A stretch of 64,000 bases of DNA from Nemophila menziesii (Eukaryota; Streptophyta; Magnoliopsida; Boraginales; Hydrophyllaceae), in contig JARWIR010000022.1 of the NCBI GenBank assembly GCA_029959085.1, positions 806,001 through 870,000 on the forward strand, written 5' to 3'. The notes below the pieces were generated by a model. It saw only the letters and a program-made list of their open reading frames with translations. It was not told where the DNA came from and searched no databases. Within the stretch, counting starts at the first letter, position 1. Each line of letters begins with the position of its first letter. The translations under genes were made by a program, and so were the position numbers. Of the stretch, positions 27,290 to 41,323 are shown in pieces.

Positions 27290-30024
27290 GATTAATTCGG
27301 GTTAACCGTTGGATACCTTCAATTGCATTCGATTTCCTTAGTTTAACTTCGGATTATCCCTATTGTTCAACATTGGCAAAAAAATTTTAACACATCATAG
27401 AGTAAAAAAATGACTTAGAATCTAGAAAAGATGAAGTCATCATTCTTCTAATTCATCAATATTATCTACTATAAACGAATAAGATGAAATTAACAATTTA
27501 TAAACCAATACGAATGTTAAAATTCGATAATTCATGAAGCATATACTTCAAAAAAGTTACAATTCAAAGTATAAATATTTATACATTACTTAACTTTCCC
27601 CAAAAACTATTAATTTTTTTTTCCTTTTACTTCATAAACCTTCAAAAGCATAGATTAATGAGGGTCTTGGTAGTCATCTCGGGTGCTCGGTCAACCTATT
27701 CAACCCTATATATTTCTTTTCACACAAAATATGTTAAGTACATAAGTTATTTAAAAGCTTTAGGATTTAGAAAACTAAGATTCATCATAGACCTTAAAGT
27801 TTTACTAATCTAGGGAGTGAACTACAAACTTGTATGGACTAAAATGCAAAGTGTTGTAGTTTTAGAGACTGAAATGTAAAGTTTAGTAGCGTTTGGAACT
27901 GAAATGCAAAACTTAGAGGATTGAACCCCAAGAAGTGTTACTTATTTTTTATATCATTACGGTTTAGATTATAAAATATCATTGATCTCTGATTAATTAC
28001 AACCATTACCTCCCGGACTATGAGAAGATTGAGAACTTACACCCCTCCCCACTGTTTAAAATGGTATTGGTTACCCCATTATTAGTTTTCGTGACTCGTT
28101 ACCCCTGTTAACGGAAACCGTAAAAACCCGTCGTTAGTTGGTCATGTGCCAGATTTTTTTATTAAAAAAAACAAATTTTCTAATTTAATTAACAATAGTA
28201 TATTTGGTAGTTCCTAATCACCTAAACTTTAATAACACAAATTTAAAGCAAAAATAATGAAGCATCATACACAAAATCATTCATTGGGAAAACTAGAAGA
28301 ACCCTAATTTCAAAAATTCATGTTGCCCATTTTAGTAAACTCTTATGCCCATTAGAAAATCCAAGCTTGTGTAATTTGGACTTTGCCTCATTTAAACGAA
28401 CCTTAAATTTTTATATAAGTCTTGTTTGTTTTTCAGGAGGGAACAATTTATAGTGAAAAAGAAGCAATCGAAAGCTCCTTGTAAAAGAAAATTGTTCTTA
28501 TCAACCTTGTTGAAACTGGGTGAAAAAGTTATGCTTTGGTGCTCAAGCATGTCGTTATTGTTAGCAATAACATTGTTGTTATTGTTCATGTACCAATCTA
28601 CATCATTTGTTTTACATACAAATTTGTTAATGGTGTTGAAAATTATTAGATAAGAAAAGAGTTTGATAGATCTCAAAAGACGAGCTTGATCTAGAAATTT
28701 TATAGATCACTCTCCATTATTGTCAATAACTATAATTGTAAACATAAATATACCTATTATAAGTCGTCCTTATTAAGAATTTAAGTTAGCAATGAATGTC
28801 GTAATTGACATTAGAATCACTGTCTGCAAGTTTTTAATTTAAAATATAACTAATATTATATAATTTATTCTAGTAAAATATAAAAGAATTTTTATAATTA
28901 TCTAATAAGATAAATGTTTACAAAATACATTATCTAAACAAGAAAATAGATATGAAATCAAAATGTACTATCTAGGTTTTTCTAATTTCTAAATTAATTA
29001 CATTTATGTACCACATAATCTTGGGGTTAGTCTTTCATCTAATATTGGATGGTCCAATATATAAATACTGATAATTGGGCCATGCGTCATAATATAAATG
29101 GAATATTGGTCCATCCAATATTTGATTGAAGATTTTTCTCATTATCAGGACCACATTCATTATTTACCTCTAATCATGTCAGTTTCAAATAGAACTCTAA
29201 CCTAGCCGCCTTTAAGTATACACATAACATACTAGCCCGTTACCTATTATTTGTTTTGGTTCTCTTATCCCTCTCAATCTTCTTCTCTCTAATCTGGTTT
29301 TTGTATCAAATCTTTTTTGTTCGCTATCACTTCATTCATCTTTCATTCTTGTGTATTATTGTTGTTCTCCACCTCCCAAAATTACAACCTATTTTTAAAC
29401 TAAGTGTAACTTGTATTTCAGATAGTTGGACATTACATTTCAAAAAATAAAAACAATGTACTATATAATATTTAAAAAATTAATTGATTGGGTAATTTTA
29501 CAATTTATTTTTTAATATTATTCATACTTGGTTGTAGAATAATATTAATAAATTTAAATAAGTTAGATTTTATTTTTGTAAGAAATATTTTGGAAATCCT
29601 AATTTTGTACCTTTACAAGTTTATAGTGTTGAATAAATTTTTTCATTATTGTAGATAAACTCTTGGTGGAGCTTTGGAGATTATATCTCTGGTAAGTCCA
29701 TAAACAATTGTTTAATAGTAATCATGTCTAGTGAATTAAATATTTCTAAATCGATGATTTTTTTCGAATTTACTGTATACTTTAAAATGTCATGTTTGTC
29801 CACTTAACTTTAGTTTAGCTGGGATTTTGCATTCTAACAATGAGATCAAAAAAACTTCAGTTTTATTATATCATAAATATTTTTATAAGTATCTTTATAA
29901 GTAAATTCTAATTATATGGGCTGGTTTTACCCAATTCTTGGATAATTTAAATCAAGAATAATATATATCGGTTCCAGAAATTGCTGGGGTAACGCTAGAT
30001 AGAGTAAAAAAATGTTTACCCTTG
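27290..30024 (+). repeat. Array copy 11
   Basis: From about 27740 on this copy matches copy 14 at an offset of 8388 bp. Shared private variants include actagcccgttacc, cagatagttggac, aatattaataaat, gttgaataaattt and ctaacaatgagatc. The Asn-rich frame is at 28392-28676 on the minus strand. Its first few hundred bases resemble copy 10 more. Confidence 0.95.
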
Positions 30025-32935
30025 GATTAATTCGGGTTAACCGTTGTATACCTTCAATTGCATTCGATTTCCTTAGTTTAACTTCGGATTATCCCTATTG
30101 TTCAACATTGGCAAATTTTTTTTTACACATGATAGAGTAAAAAAATGACTTAGAATCTAGAAAAGACGAAGTCATCATTCTTCTAATTCATCAATATTAT
30201 CTACTATAAACGAATAAGATGAAATAAACAATTTATAAACTAATACGAATGTTAAAATTCGATATTTCATGAAGCATATACTTCAAAAAAAGTTACAATT
30301 CAAAGTATAAATATTTATACATTACTTAACTTTCCCCAAAAACTATTAAATTTTTTTTCCTTTTACTTCATAAACCTTCAAAGACATAGATTAATGAGGG
30401 TCTTGTTAGTCATCTCGGGTGCTCGGTCAACCTATTTAACACTATATATTTCTTTTCACACAAAATATGTTATGTACATAAGTTATTTAGAAGCTTTAGG
30501 ATTTAGAAAACTAAGATTCATCATAGACCTTAAAATTTTACTAATCTAGGGAGTGAACTACAAACTTGTATGGACTAAAATGCAAAGTGTTGTAGTTTTA
30601 GAGACTGAAATGTAAAGTTTAGTAGCTTCTGGAACTGAAATGCAAAACTTAGAGGATTGAACCCCAAGAAGTGTTACTTATTTTTTATATCATTAGGGTT
30701 TAGATTATAAAATATCATTGATCTCTGATTAATTACAACCATTACCTCCTGGACTATGAGAAGATTGAGAACTTACACCCCTCCCCCACTGTTTAAAATG
30801 GTATTGATTACCCCCATTATTAGTTTTCCTGACTCGTTAACCCTGTTAATGGAAACCATAAAAAACCGTCGTTAGTTGGTCATGTGCCTGATTTTTTTAT
30901 TAAAAAAAACAAATTTTCTGATTTAATTAACAATAGTATATTTGGTAGTTCCTAATCACCTAAACTTTAATAAAACAAATTTAAAACAAAAATAATGAAG
31001 CATCATACACAAAATCATTCATTGGGAAAACTAGAAGAACCCTGATTTCAAAAATTCATGTTGCCCATTTTAGTAAACTCTTATGCCCATTAGAAAATCC
31101 AAGCTTGTGTAATTTGGACTTTGCCTCATTTAAACGAACCTTAAATTTTTATATAAGTCTTGTTTGTTTTTCAGGAGGGAACAATTTATAGTGAAAAAGA
31201 AGCAATCGAAAGCTCCTTATAAAAGAAAATTGTTCTTATCAACCTTGTTGAAACTAGGTGAAAAAGTTATGCTTTGGTGCTCAAGCATGTTGTTATTGTT
31301 AGCAATAACATTGTTGTTATTGTTCATGTACCAATCTACATCATTTGTTGTACATACAAATTTGTTAATGGTGTTGAAAATTATTAGATAAGAAAAGAGT
31401 TTGATAGATCTCAAAAGACGAGCTTGATCTAGAAATTTTATAGATCACTCTCCATTATTGTCAATAACTATAATTGTAAACATAAATATACCTATTATAA
31501 GTCGTCCTTATTAAGAATTTAAGTTAGCAATGAATGTCGTAATTGGCATTAGAATCACTGTCTGCAAGTTTTTAATTTAAAATATAACTAATATTATATA
31601 ATTTATTCTAGTAAAATATAAAAGAATTTTTATAATTATCTAATAAGATAAATGTTTACAAAATACATTATCTAAACAAGAAAATAGAAATGAAATCAAA
31701 ATGTACTATTTAGGTTTTTCTAATTTCTAAATTAATTACATTTATGTACCACATAATCTTGGGGTTAGTCTTTCATCTAATATTGGATGGTCCAATATAT
31801 AAATACTGATAATTGGTCATGCGCCATAATATAAATGGAATATTGGTCCATCCAATATTTGATTGAAGATTTTTCTCATTATCAGGACCACATTCATTAT
31901 TTATCTCTAATCATGTCAGTTTCAAACAGAACTCTAACCTAGCCGCCTTTAAGTATACACATAACATACTTGCCCCATAACCTATTATTTGTCTTCGTTC
32001 TCTTATCTCTCTCAATCTTCTTCTCTCTAATCTGGTTTTTCGAATCAAATCTTTTTTGTTCACTATCACTTCATTCCTCTTTAGTTCTTGCGTACTATTG
32101 TTGTTCTCCACTTCCCAACATTACAACCTATTTTTAAACTAAGTGTAACTTGTATTTCAGATCGTTGGACATTACATTTCAAAAAATAAAAACAAGGTAC
32201 TTTTATAATATTTCAAAAATTTATTGATTGTGTAATTTTACAATAAATTTTTTTAATATTATTCATACTTGGTTGTAGAATAATATTAAGAAATTTAACT
32301 GTTTGATCAATTGAACAAAAAAAGAGGGCAAAAATTATATTTGTTTAGGAAACATTACTTTTTGCATCTTTATATTTGTGAATATTAGTTGTACATTGTT
32401 AGCTTATATATATCTATGGATTTGTATACATAAAATTGCTAAATACTTATTCAAATTTTTAACTGTAAATAAGTTAGATTTTATTTTTGTAAGAAATATT
32501 TTGGAAATCCTAATTTTGTACCTTTACAAGTTTATAGTATTAAATAAAAATGTTCATTATTGTAGATAAACTCTTGGTGGAGCTTTGGAGATTATATCTC
32601 TGGTAAGTCCAAAAACAATTGTTTAATAGTAATCATGTCCAGTGAATTAAGTATTTCTAAATCCATGTTTTTTTCAAATTTATTGTATACTTTAAAATGT
32701 CATGTTTGTCCACTTAACTTTAGTTTAGCTGGGATTTTGCATTCTAGCATTGAGATAAAAAAAAACTTCAGTTTTATTATATCATAAATATTTTTATAAG
32801 TATCTTTATAAGTAAAGTCTAATTATATGGGCCGGTTTTACCCAACTCTTGGATAAGGTAAATCAAGAATAATATATACCGGTTCCAGAAATTGCTGGGG
32901 TAACGCTAGATAAAGTAAAAAAATGTTTACCGTTG
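30025..32935 (+). repeat. Array copy 12 (long, 2911 bp)
   Basis: This copy keeps a segment of about 170 bp (roughly 32297-32465, from aactgtttgatcaattg to gtaaataagtt) that is missing from most left-hand copies. Copy 17 and the tail of copy 16 also carry it, so it is likely ancestral. It is flanked by the short direct repeat tttaactgt, so deletion by slippage is plausible. The Asn-rich frame at 31217-31414 stops early because of a TAA. The copy is nearly identical to copy 15, 8388 bp away. Confidence 0.95.
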
Positions 32936-35674
32936 GATTAGCTCGGGTTAACCGTTCGATGCCTTCAATTGCATTCGATTTCCTTAGGTTAACTTCGGAT
33001 TATCCCTATTTTTCAACATTGGCCAAATTTTTTTTTACACATGATAGAGTAAAAAAATGACTTAGAATCTAGAAAAGATGAAGTCATCATTCTTCTAATT
33101 CATCAATATTATCTACTATAAACGAATAAGATGAAATTAACAATTTATAAACCATTACGAATGTTAAAATTCGATATTTCATGAAGCATATACTTCAAAA
33201 AAGTTACAATTCAAAGTATAAATATTTATACATTACTTAACTTTCCCCAAAAACTATTAAATTTTTTTTCCTTTTACTTCATAAACCTTCAAAAGCATAG
33301 ATTAATGAGGGTCTTGTTAGTCATCTCGGGTGCTCGGTCAACCTATTCAACGCTATATATTTCTTTTCACACAAAATATGTTAAGTACATAAGTTATTTA
33401 AAAGCTTTAGGATTTAGAAAACTAAGATTCATCATAGACCTTAAAGTTTTACTAATCTAGGGAGTGAACTACAAACTTGTATGGACTAAAATGCAAAGTG
33501 TTGTAGTTTTAGAGACTGAAATGTAAAGTTTAGTAGCTTCTGGAACTGAAATGCAAAACTTAGAGGATTGAACCCCAAGAAGTGTTACTTATTTTTTATA
33601 TCATTACGGTTTAGATTATAAAATATCATTGATCTCTGATTAATTACAACCATTACCTCCTGGACTATGAGAAGATTGAGAACTTACACCCCTCCCCCAC
33701 TGTTTAAAATGGTATTGATTACCCCCATTATTAGTTTTCGTGACTCGTTACCCCTGTTAACGGAAACCGTAAAAAACCGTCGTTAGTTGGTCATGTGCCT
33801 GATTTTTTTATTAATAAAAACAAATTTTCTAATTTAATTAACAATAGTATATTTGATAGTTCCTAATCACCTAAACTTTAATAACACAAATTTAAAACAA
33901 AAATAATGAAGCATCATACACAAAATCATTCATTGGGAAAACTAGAAGAACCCTAATTTCAAAAATTCATGTTGCCCATTTTAGTAAACTCTTATGCCCA
34001 TTAGAAAATCCAAGCTTGTGTAATTTGGACTTTGTCTCATTTAAACGAACCTTAAATTTTTATATAAGTCTGGTTTGTTTTTCAGGAGGGAACAATTTAT
34101 AGTGAAAAAGAAGCAATCGAAAGCTCCTTGTAAAAGAAAATTGTTCTTATCAACCTTGTTGAAACTGGGTGAAAAAGTTATGCTTTGGTGCTCAAACATG
34201 TCGTTATTGTTAGCAATAACATTGTTGTTATTGTTCATGTACCAATCTACATCATTTGTTGTACATACAAATTTGTTAATGGTGTTGAAAATTATTAGAT
34301 AAGAAAAGAGTTTGATAGATCCCAAAAGACGAGCTTGATCTAGAAATTTTATAGATCACTCTCCATTATTGTCAATAACTATAATTGTAAACATAAATAT
34401 ACCTATTATAAGTCGTCCTTATTAAGAATTTAAGTTAGCAATGAATGTCGTAATTGACATTAGAATCACTGTCTGCAAGTTTTTAATTTAAAATATAACT
34501 AATATTATATAATTTATTCTAGTAAAATATAAAAGAATTTTTATAATTATCTAATAAGATAAATGTTTACAAAATACATTATCTAAACAAGAAAATAGAA
34601 ATGAAATCAAAATGTACTATTTAGGTTTTTCTAATTTCTAAATTAATTACATTTATGTACCACATAATTTTGGGGTTAGTCTTTCATCTAATATTGGATG
34701 GTCCAATATATAAATACTGATAATTGGGACATGCGTCATAATATAAATGGAATATTGGTCCATCCAATATTTGATTGAAGATTTTTCTCATTATCAGGAC
34801 CACATTCATTATTTACCTCTAATCATGTCAGTTTCAAATAGAACTCTAACCTAGCCGCCTTTAAGTATACACATAACATACTAGCCCCGTTACCTATTAT
34901 TTGTTTTGGTTCTCTTATGTCTCTCAATCTTCTTCTCTCTAATCTGGTTTTTCGTATCAAATCTTTTTTGTTCGCTATCACTTCATTCATCTTTCATTCT
35001 TGTGTATTATTGTTGTTCTCCACCTCCCAAAATTACAACCTATTTTTAAACTAAGTGTAACTTGTATTTCAGATCGTTGGACATTACATTTCAAAAAATA
35101 AAAACAAGGTACTATTATAATATTTAAAAAATTAATTGATTGGGTAATTTTACAATTTATTTTTTAATATTATTCATACTTGGTTGTAGAATAATATTAA
35201 GAAATTTAAATAATTTAGATTTTATTTTTGTAAGAAATATTTTGGAAATCCTAATTTTGTACCTTTACAAGTTTATAGTGTTAAATAAATTTTTTCATTA
35301 TTGTAGATAAACTCTTGGTGGAGCTTTGGAGATTATATCTCTGGTAAGTCCATAAACAATTGTTTAATAGTAATCATTTCTAGTGAATTAAATATTTCTA
35401 AATCGATGATTTTTTTCGAATTTACTGTATACTTTAAAATGTCATGTTTGTCCACTTAGCTTTAGTTTAGCTGGGATTTTGCATTCTAACATTGAGATCA
35501 AAAAAACTTCAGTTTTATTATATCATAAATATTTTTATAAGTATATTTATAAGTAAAGTCTAATTATATGGGCTGGTTTTACCCAATTCTTGGATAATTT
35601 AAATCAAGAATAATATATCGGTTCCAGAAATTGCTGGGGTAACGCTAGATAGAGTAAAAAAATGTTTACCCTTG
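32936..35674 (+). repeat. Array copy 13
   Basis: The start carries the rare variant gattagctcgggttaacc, shared only with copy 16. The similarity to copy 16 fades after roughly 100-150 bp, marking the right edge of the 8388-bp-offset duplication. The Asn-rich frame is at 34041-34325 on the minus strand. Confidence 0.95.
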
Positions 35675-38412
35675 GATTAATTCGCGTTAACCGTTGGATA
35701 CCTTCAATTGCATTCGATTTCCTTAGTTTAACTTCGAATTATCCCTATTGTTCAACATTGGCAAATTTTTTTTTACACATGATAGAGTAAAAAAATGACT
35801 TAGAATCTAGAAAAGATGAAGTCATCATTCTTCTAATTCATCAATATTATCTACTATAAACGAATAAGATGAAATTAACAATTTATAAACCATTACGAAT
35901 GTTAAAATTCGATATTTCATGAAGCATATACTTCAAAAAAGTTACAATTCAAAGTATAAATATTTATACATTACTTAACTTTCCCCAAAAACTATTAAAT
36001 TTTTTTTCCTTTTACTTCATAAACCTTCAAAAGCATAGATTAATGAGGGTCTTGTTAGTCATCTCGGGTGCTCGGTCAACCTATTCAACCCTATATATTT
36101 CTTTTCACACAAAATATGTTAAGTACATAAGTTATTTAAAAGCTTTAGGATTTAGAAAACTAAGATTCATCATAGACCTTAAAGTTTTACTAATCTAGGG
36201 AGTGAACTACAAACTTGTATGGACTAAAATGCAAAGTGTTGTAGTTTTAGAGACTGAAATGTAAAGTTTAGTAGCTTCTGGAACTGAAATGCAAAACTTA
36301 GAGGATTGAACCCCAAGAAGTGTTACTTATTTTTTATATCATTACGGTTTAGATTATAAAATATCATTGATCTCTGATTAATTACAACCATTACCTCCTG
36401 GACTATGAGAAGATTGAGAACTTACACCCCTCCCCCACTGTTTAAAATGGTATTGGTTACCCCATTATTAGTTTTCGTGACTCGTTACCCCTGTTAACGG
36501 AAACCGTAAAAACCCGTCGTTAGTTGGTCATGTGCCTGATTTTTTTATTAAAAAAAACAAATTTTCTAATTTAATTAACAATAGTATATTTGGTAGTTCC
36601 TAATCACCTAAACTTTAATAACACAAATTTAAAACAAAAATAATGAAGCATCATACACAAAATCATTCATTGGGAAAACTAGAAGAACCCTAATTTCAAA
36701 AATTCATGTTGCCCATTTTAGTAAACTCTTATGCCCATTAGAAAATCCAAGCTTGTGTAATTTGGACTTTGCCTCATTTAAACGAACCTTAAATTTTTAT
36801 ATAAGTCTTGTTTGTTTTTCAGGAGGGAACAATTTATAGTGAAAAAGAAGCAATCGAAAGCTCCTTGTAAAAGAAAATTGTTCTTATCAACCTTGTTGAA
36901 ACTGGGTGAAAAAGTTATGCTTTGGTGCTCAAGCATGTCGTTATTGTTAGCAATAACATTGTTGTTATTGTTCATGTACCAATCTACATCATTTGTTGTA
37001 CATACAAATTTGTTAATGGTGTTGAAAATTATTAGATAAGAAAAGAGTTTGATAGATCTCAAAAGACGAGCTTGATCTAGAAATTTTATAGATCACTCTC
37101 CATTATTGTCAATAACTATAATTGTAAACATAAATATACATATTATAAGTCGTCCTTATTAAGAATTTAAGTTAGCAATGAATGTCGTAATTGACATTAG
37201 AATAACTGTCTGCAAGTTTTTAATTTAAAATATAACTAATATTATATAATTTATTCTAGTAAAATATAAAAGAATTTTTATAATTATCTAATAAGATAAA
37301 TGTTTACAAAATACATTATCTAAACAAGAAAATAGAAATGAAATCAAAATGTACTATTTAGGTTTTTCTAATTTCTAAATTAATTAAATTTATGTACCAC
37401 ATAATCTTGGGGTTAGCCTTTCATCTAATATTGGATGGTCCAATATATAAATACTGATAATTGGGCCATGCTTCATAATATAAATGGAATATTGGTCCAT
37501 CCAATATTTGATTGAAGATTTTTCTCATTATCAGGACCACATTCATTATTTACCTCTAATCATGTCAGTTTCAAATAGAACTCTAACCTAGCCGCCTTTA
37601 AGTATACACATAACATACTAGCCCGTTACCTATTATTTGTTTTGGTTCTCTTATCTCTCTCAATCTTCTTCTCTCTAATCTGGTTTTTCGTATCAAATCT
37701 TTTTTGTTCGCTATCACTTCATTCATCTTTCATTCTTGTGTATTATTGTTGTTCTCCACCTCCCAAAATTACAACCTATTTTTAAACTAAGTGTAACTTG
37801 TATTTCAGATAGTTGGACATTACATTTCAAAAAATAAAAACAATGTACTATTATAATATTTAAAAAATTAATTGATTGGGTAATTTTACAATTTATTTTT
37901 TAATATTATTCATACTTGGTTGTAGAATAATATTAATAAATTTAAATAAGTTAGATTTTATTTTTGTAAGAAATATTTTGGAAATCCTAATTTTGTACCT
38001 TTACAAGTTTATAGTGTTGAATAAATTTTTTCATTATTGTAGATAAACTCTTGGTGGAGCTTTGGAGATTATATCTCTGGTAAGTCCATAAACAATTGTT
38101 TAATAGTAATCATGTCTAGTGAATTAAATATTTCTAAATCGATGATTTTTTTCGAATTTACTGTATACTTTAAAATGTCATGTTTGTCCACTTAACTTTA
38201 GTTTAGCTGGGATTTTGCATTCTAACAATGAGATCAAAAAAACTTCAGTTTTATTATATCATAAATATTTTTATAAGTATCTTTATAAGTAAAGTCTAAT
38301 TATATGGGCTGGTTTTACCCAATTCTTGTATAATTTAAATCAAGAATAATATATATCGGTTCCAGAAATTGCTGGGGTAACGCTAGATAGAGTAAAAAAA
38401 TGTTTACCCTTG
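35675..38412 (+). repeat. Array copy 14
   Basis: The start differs from copy 11 (attcgcgttaacc; normal acacatgatagag). From about 36120 it follows copy 11 closely. The Asn-rich frame is at 36778-37062 on the minus strand. Shared private variants in the tail are listed under copy 11. Confidence 0.95.
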
Positions 38413-41323
38413 GATTAATTCGGGTTAACCGTTGTATACCTTCAATTGCATTCGATTTCCTTAGTTTAACTTCGGATTATCCCTATTGTTCAACATTGGC
38501 AAATTTTTTTTTACACATGATAGAGTAAAAAAATGACTTAGAATCTAGAAAAGACGAAGTCATCATTCTTCTAATTCATCAATATTATCTACTATAAACG
38601 AATAAGATGAAATAAACAATTTATAAACTAATACGAATGTTAAAATTCGATATTTCATGAAGCATATACTTCAAAAAAAGTTACAATTCAAAGTATAAAT
38701 ATTTATACATTACTTAACTTTCCCCAAAAACTATTAAATTTTTTTTTCCTTTTACTTCATAAACCTTCAAAGACATAGATTAATGAGGGTCTTGTTAGTC
38801 ATCTCGGGTGCTCGGTCAACCTATTTAACACTATATATTTCTTTTCACACAAAATATGTTAAGTACATAAGTTATTTAGAAGCTTTAGGATTTAGAAAAC
38901 TAAGATTCATCATAGACCTTAAAATTTTACTAATCTAGTGAGTGAACTACAAACTTGTATGGACTAAAATGCAAAGTGTTGTAGTTTTAGAGACTGAAAT
39001 GTAAAGTTTAGTAGCTTCTGGAACTGAAATGCAAAACTTAGAGGATTGAACCCCAAGAAGTGTTACTTACTTTTTATATCATTAGGGTTTAGATTATAAA
39101 ATATCATTGATCTCTGATTAATTACAACCATTACCTCCTGGACTATGAGAAGATTGAGAACTTACACCCCTCCCCCACTGTTTAAAATGGTATTGATTAC
39201 CCCATTATTAGTTTTCCTGACTCGTTACCCCTGTTAACGGAAACCGTAAAAAACCGTCGTTAGTTGGTCATGTGCCTGATTTTTTTATTAAAAAAAACAA
39301 ATTTTCTGATTTAATTAACAATAATATATTTGGTAGTTCCTAATCACCTAAACTTTAATAAAACAAATTTAAAACAAAAATAATGAAGCATCATACACAA
39401 AATCATTCATTGGGAAAACTAGAAGAACCCTGATTTCAAAAATTCATGTTGCCCATTTTAGTAAACTCTTATGCCCATTAGAAAATCCAAGCTTGTGTAA
39501 TTTGGACTTTACCTCATTTAAACGAACCTTAAATTTTTATATAAGTCTTGTTTGTTTTTCAGGAGGGAACAATTTATAGTGAAAAAGAAGCAATCGAAAG
39601 CTCCTTATAAAAGAAAATTGTTCTTATCAACCTTGTTGAAACTAGGTGAAAAAGTTATGCTTTGGTGCTCAATCATGTTGTTATTGTTAGCAATAACATT
39701 GTTGTTATTGTTCATGTACCAATCTACATCATTTGTTGTACATACAAATTTGTTAATGGTGTTGAAAATTATTAGATAAGAAAAGAGTTTGATAGATCTC
39801 AAAAGACGAGCTTGATCTAGAAATTTTATAGATCACTCTCCATTATTGTCAATAACTATAATTGTAAACATAAATATACCTATTATAAGTCGTCCTTATT
39901 AAGAATTTAAGTTAGCAATGAATGTCGTAATTGGCATTAGAATCACTGTCTGCAAGTTTTTAATTTAAAATATAACTAATATTATATAATTTATTCTAGT
40001 AAAATATAAAAGAATTTTTATAATTATCTAATAAGATAAATGTTTACAAAATACATTATCTAAACAAGAAAATAGAAATGAAATCAAAATGTACTATTTA
40101 GGTTTTTCTAATTTCTAAATTAATTACATTTATGTACCACATAATCTTGGGGTTAGTCTTTCATCTAATATTGGATGGTCCAATATATAAATACTGATAA
40201 TTGGTCATGCGCCATAATATAAATGGAATATTGGTCCATCCAATATTTGATTGAAGATTTTTCTCATTATCAGGACCACATTCATTATTTATCTCTAATC
40301 ATGTCAGTTTCAAACAGAACTCTAACCTAGCCGCCTTTAAGTATACACATAACATACTTGCCCCATAACCTATTATTTGTCTTCGTTCTCTTATCTCTCT
40401 CAATCTTCTTCTCTCTAATCTGGTTTTTCGAATCAAATCTTTTTTGTTCACTATCACTTCATTCCTCTTTAGTTCTTGCGTACTATTGTTGTTCTCCACT
40501 TCCCAACATTACAACCTATTTTTAAACTAAGTGTAACTTGTATTTCAGATCGTTGGACATTACATTTCAAAAAATAAAAACAAGGTACTTTTATAATATT
40601 TCAAAAATTTATTGATTGTGTAATTTTACAATAAATTTTTTTAATATTATTCATACTTGGTTGTAGAATAATATTAAGAAATTTAACTGTTTGATCAATT
40701 GAACAAAAAAAGAGGGCAAAAATTATATTTGTTTAGGAAACATTACTTTTTGCATCTTTATATTTGTGAATATTAGTTGTACATTGTTAGCTTATATATA
40801 TCTATGGATTTGTATACATAAATTGCTAAATACTTATTCAAATTTTTAACTGTAAATAAGTTAGATTTTATTTTTGTAAGAAATATTTTGGAAATCCTAA
40901 TTTTGTACCTTTACAAGTTTATAGTATTAAATAAAAATGTTCATTATTGTAGATAAACTCTTGGTGGAGCTTTGGAGATTATATCTCTGGTAAGTCCAAA
41001 AACAATTGTTTAATAGTAATCATGTCCAGTGAATTAAGTATTTCTAAATCCATGTTTTTTTCAAATTTATTGTATACTTTAAAATGTCATGTTTGTCCAC
41101 TTAACTTTAGTTTAGCTGGGATTTTGCATTCTAGCATTGAGATAAAAAAAAACTTCAGTTTTATTATATCATAAATATTTTTATAAGTATCTTTATAAGT
41201 AAAGTCTAATTATATGGGCCGGTTTTACCCAACTCTTGGATAAGGTAAATCAAGAATAATATATACCGGTTCCAGAAATTGCTGGGGTAACGCTAGATAA
41301 AGTAAAAAAAATGTTTACCGTTG
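38413..41323 (+). repeat. Array copy 15 (long, 2911 bp)
   Basis: This is a near-duplicate of copy 12 with the same length. It shares ccgttgtatacc, agacgaagtc, aataaacaattt, tatttaacac, the early TAA in the Asn-rich frame (39605-39802) and the retained segment of about 170 bp (roughly 40685-40853). Confidence 0.95.

Noticed and set aside
31911..32111. Arg/Glu-rich minus-strand frame (TRLERRRLREIRERRQI) in copies 12 and 15, with a relative in copy 8
   Set aside because: It is the complement of the pyrimidine-rich leader; CT repeats read backward give Arg/Glu codons. It is not open in most other copies.
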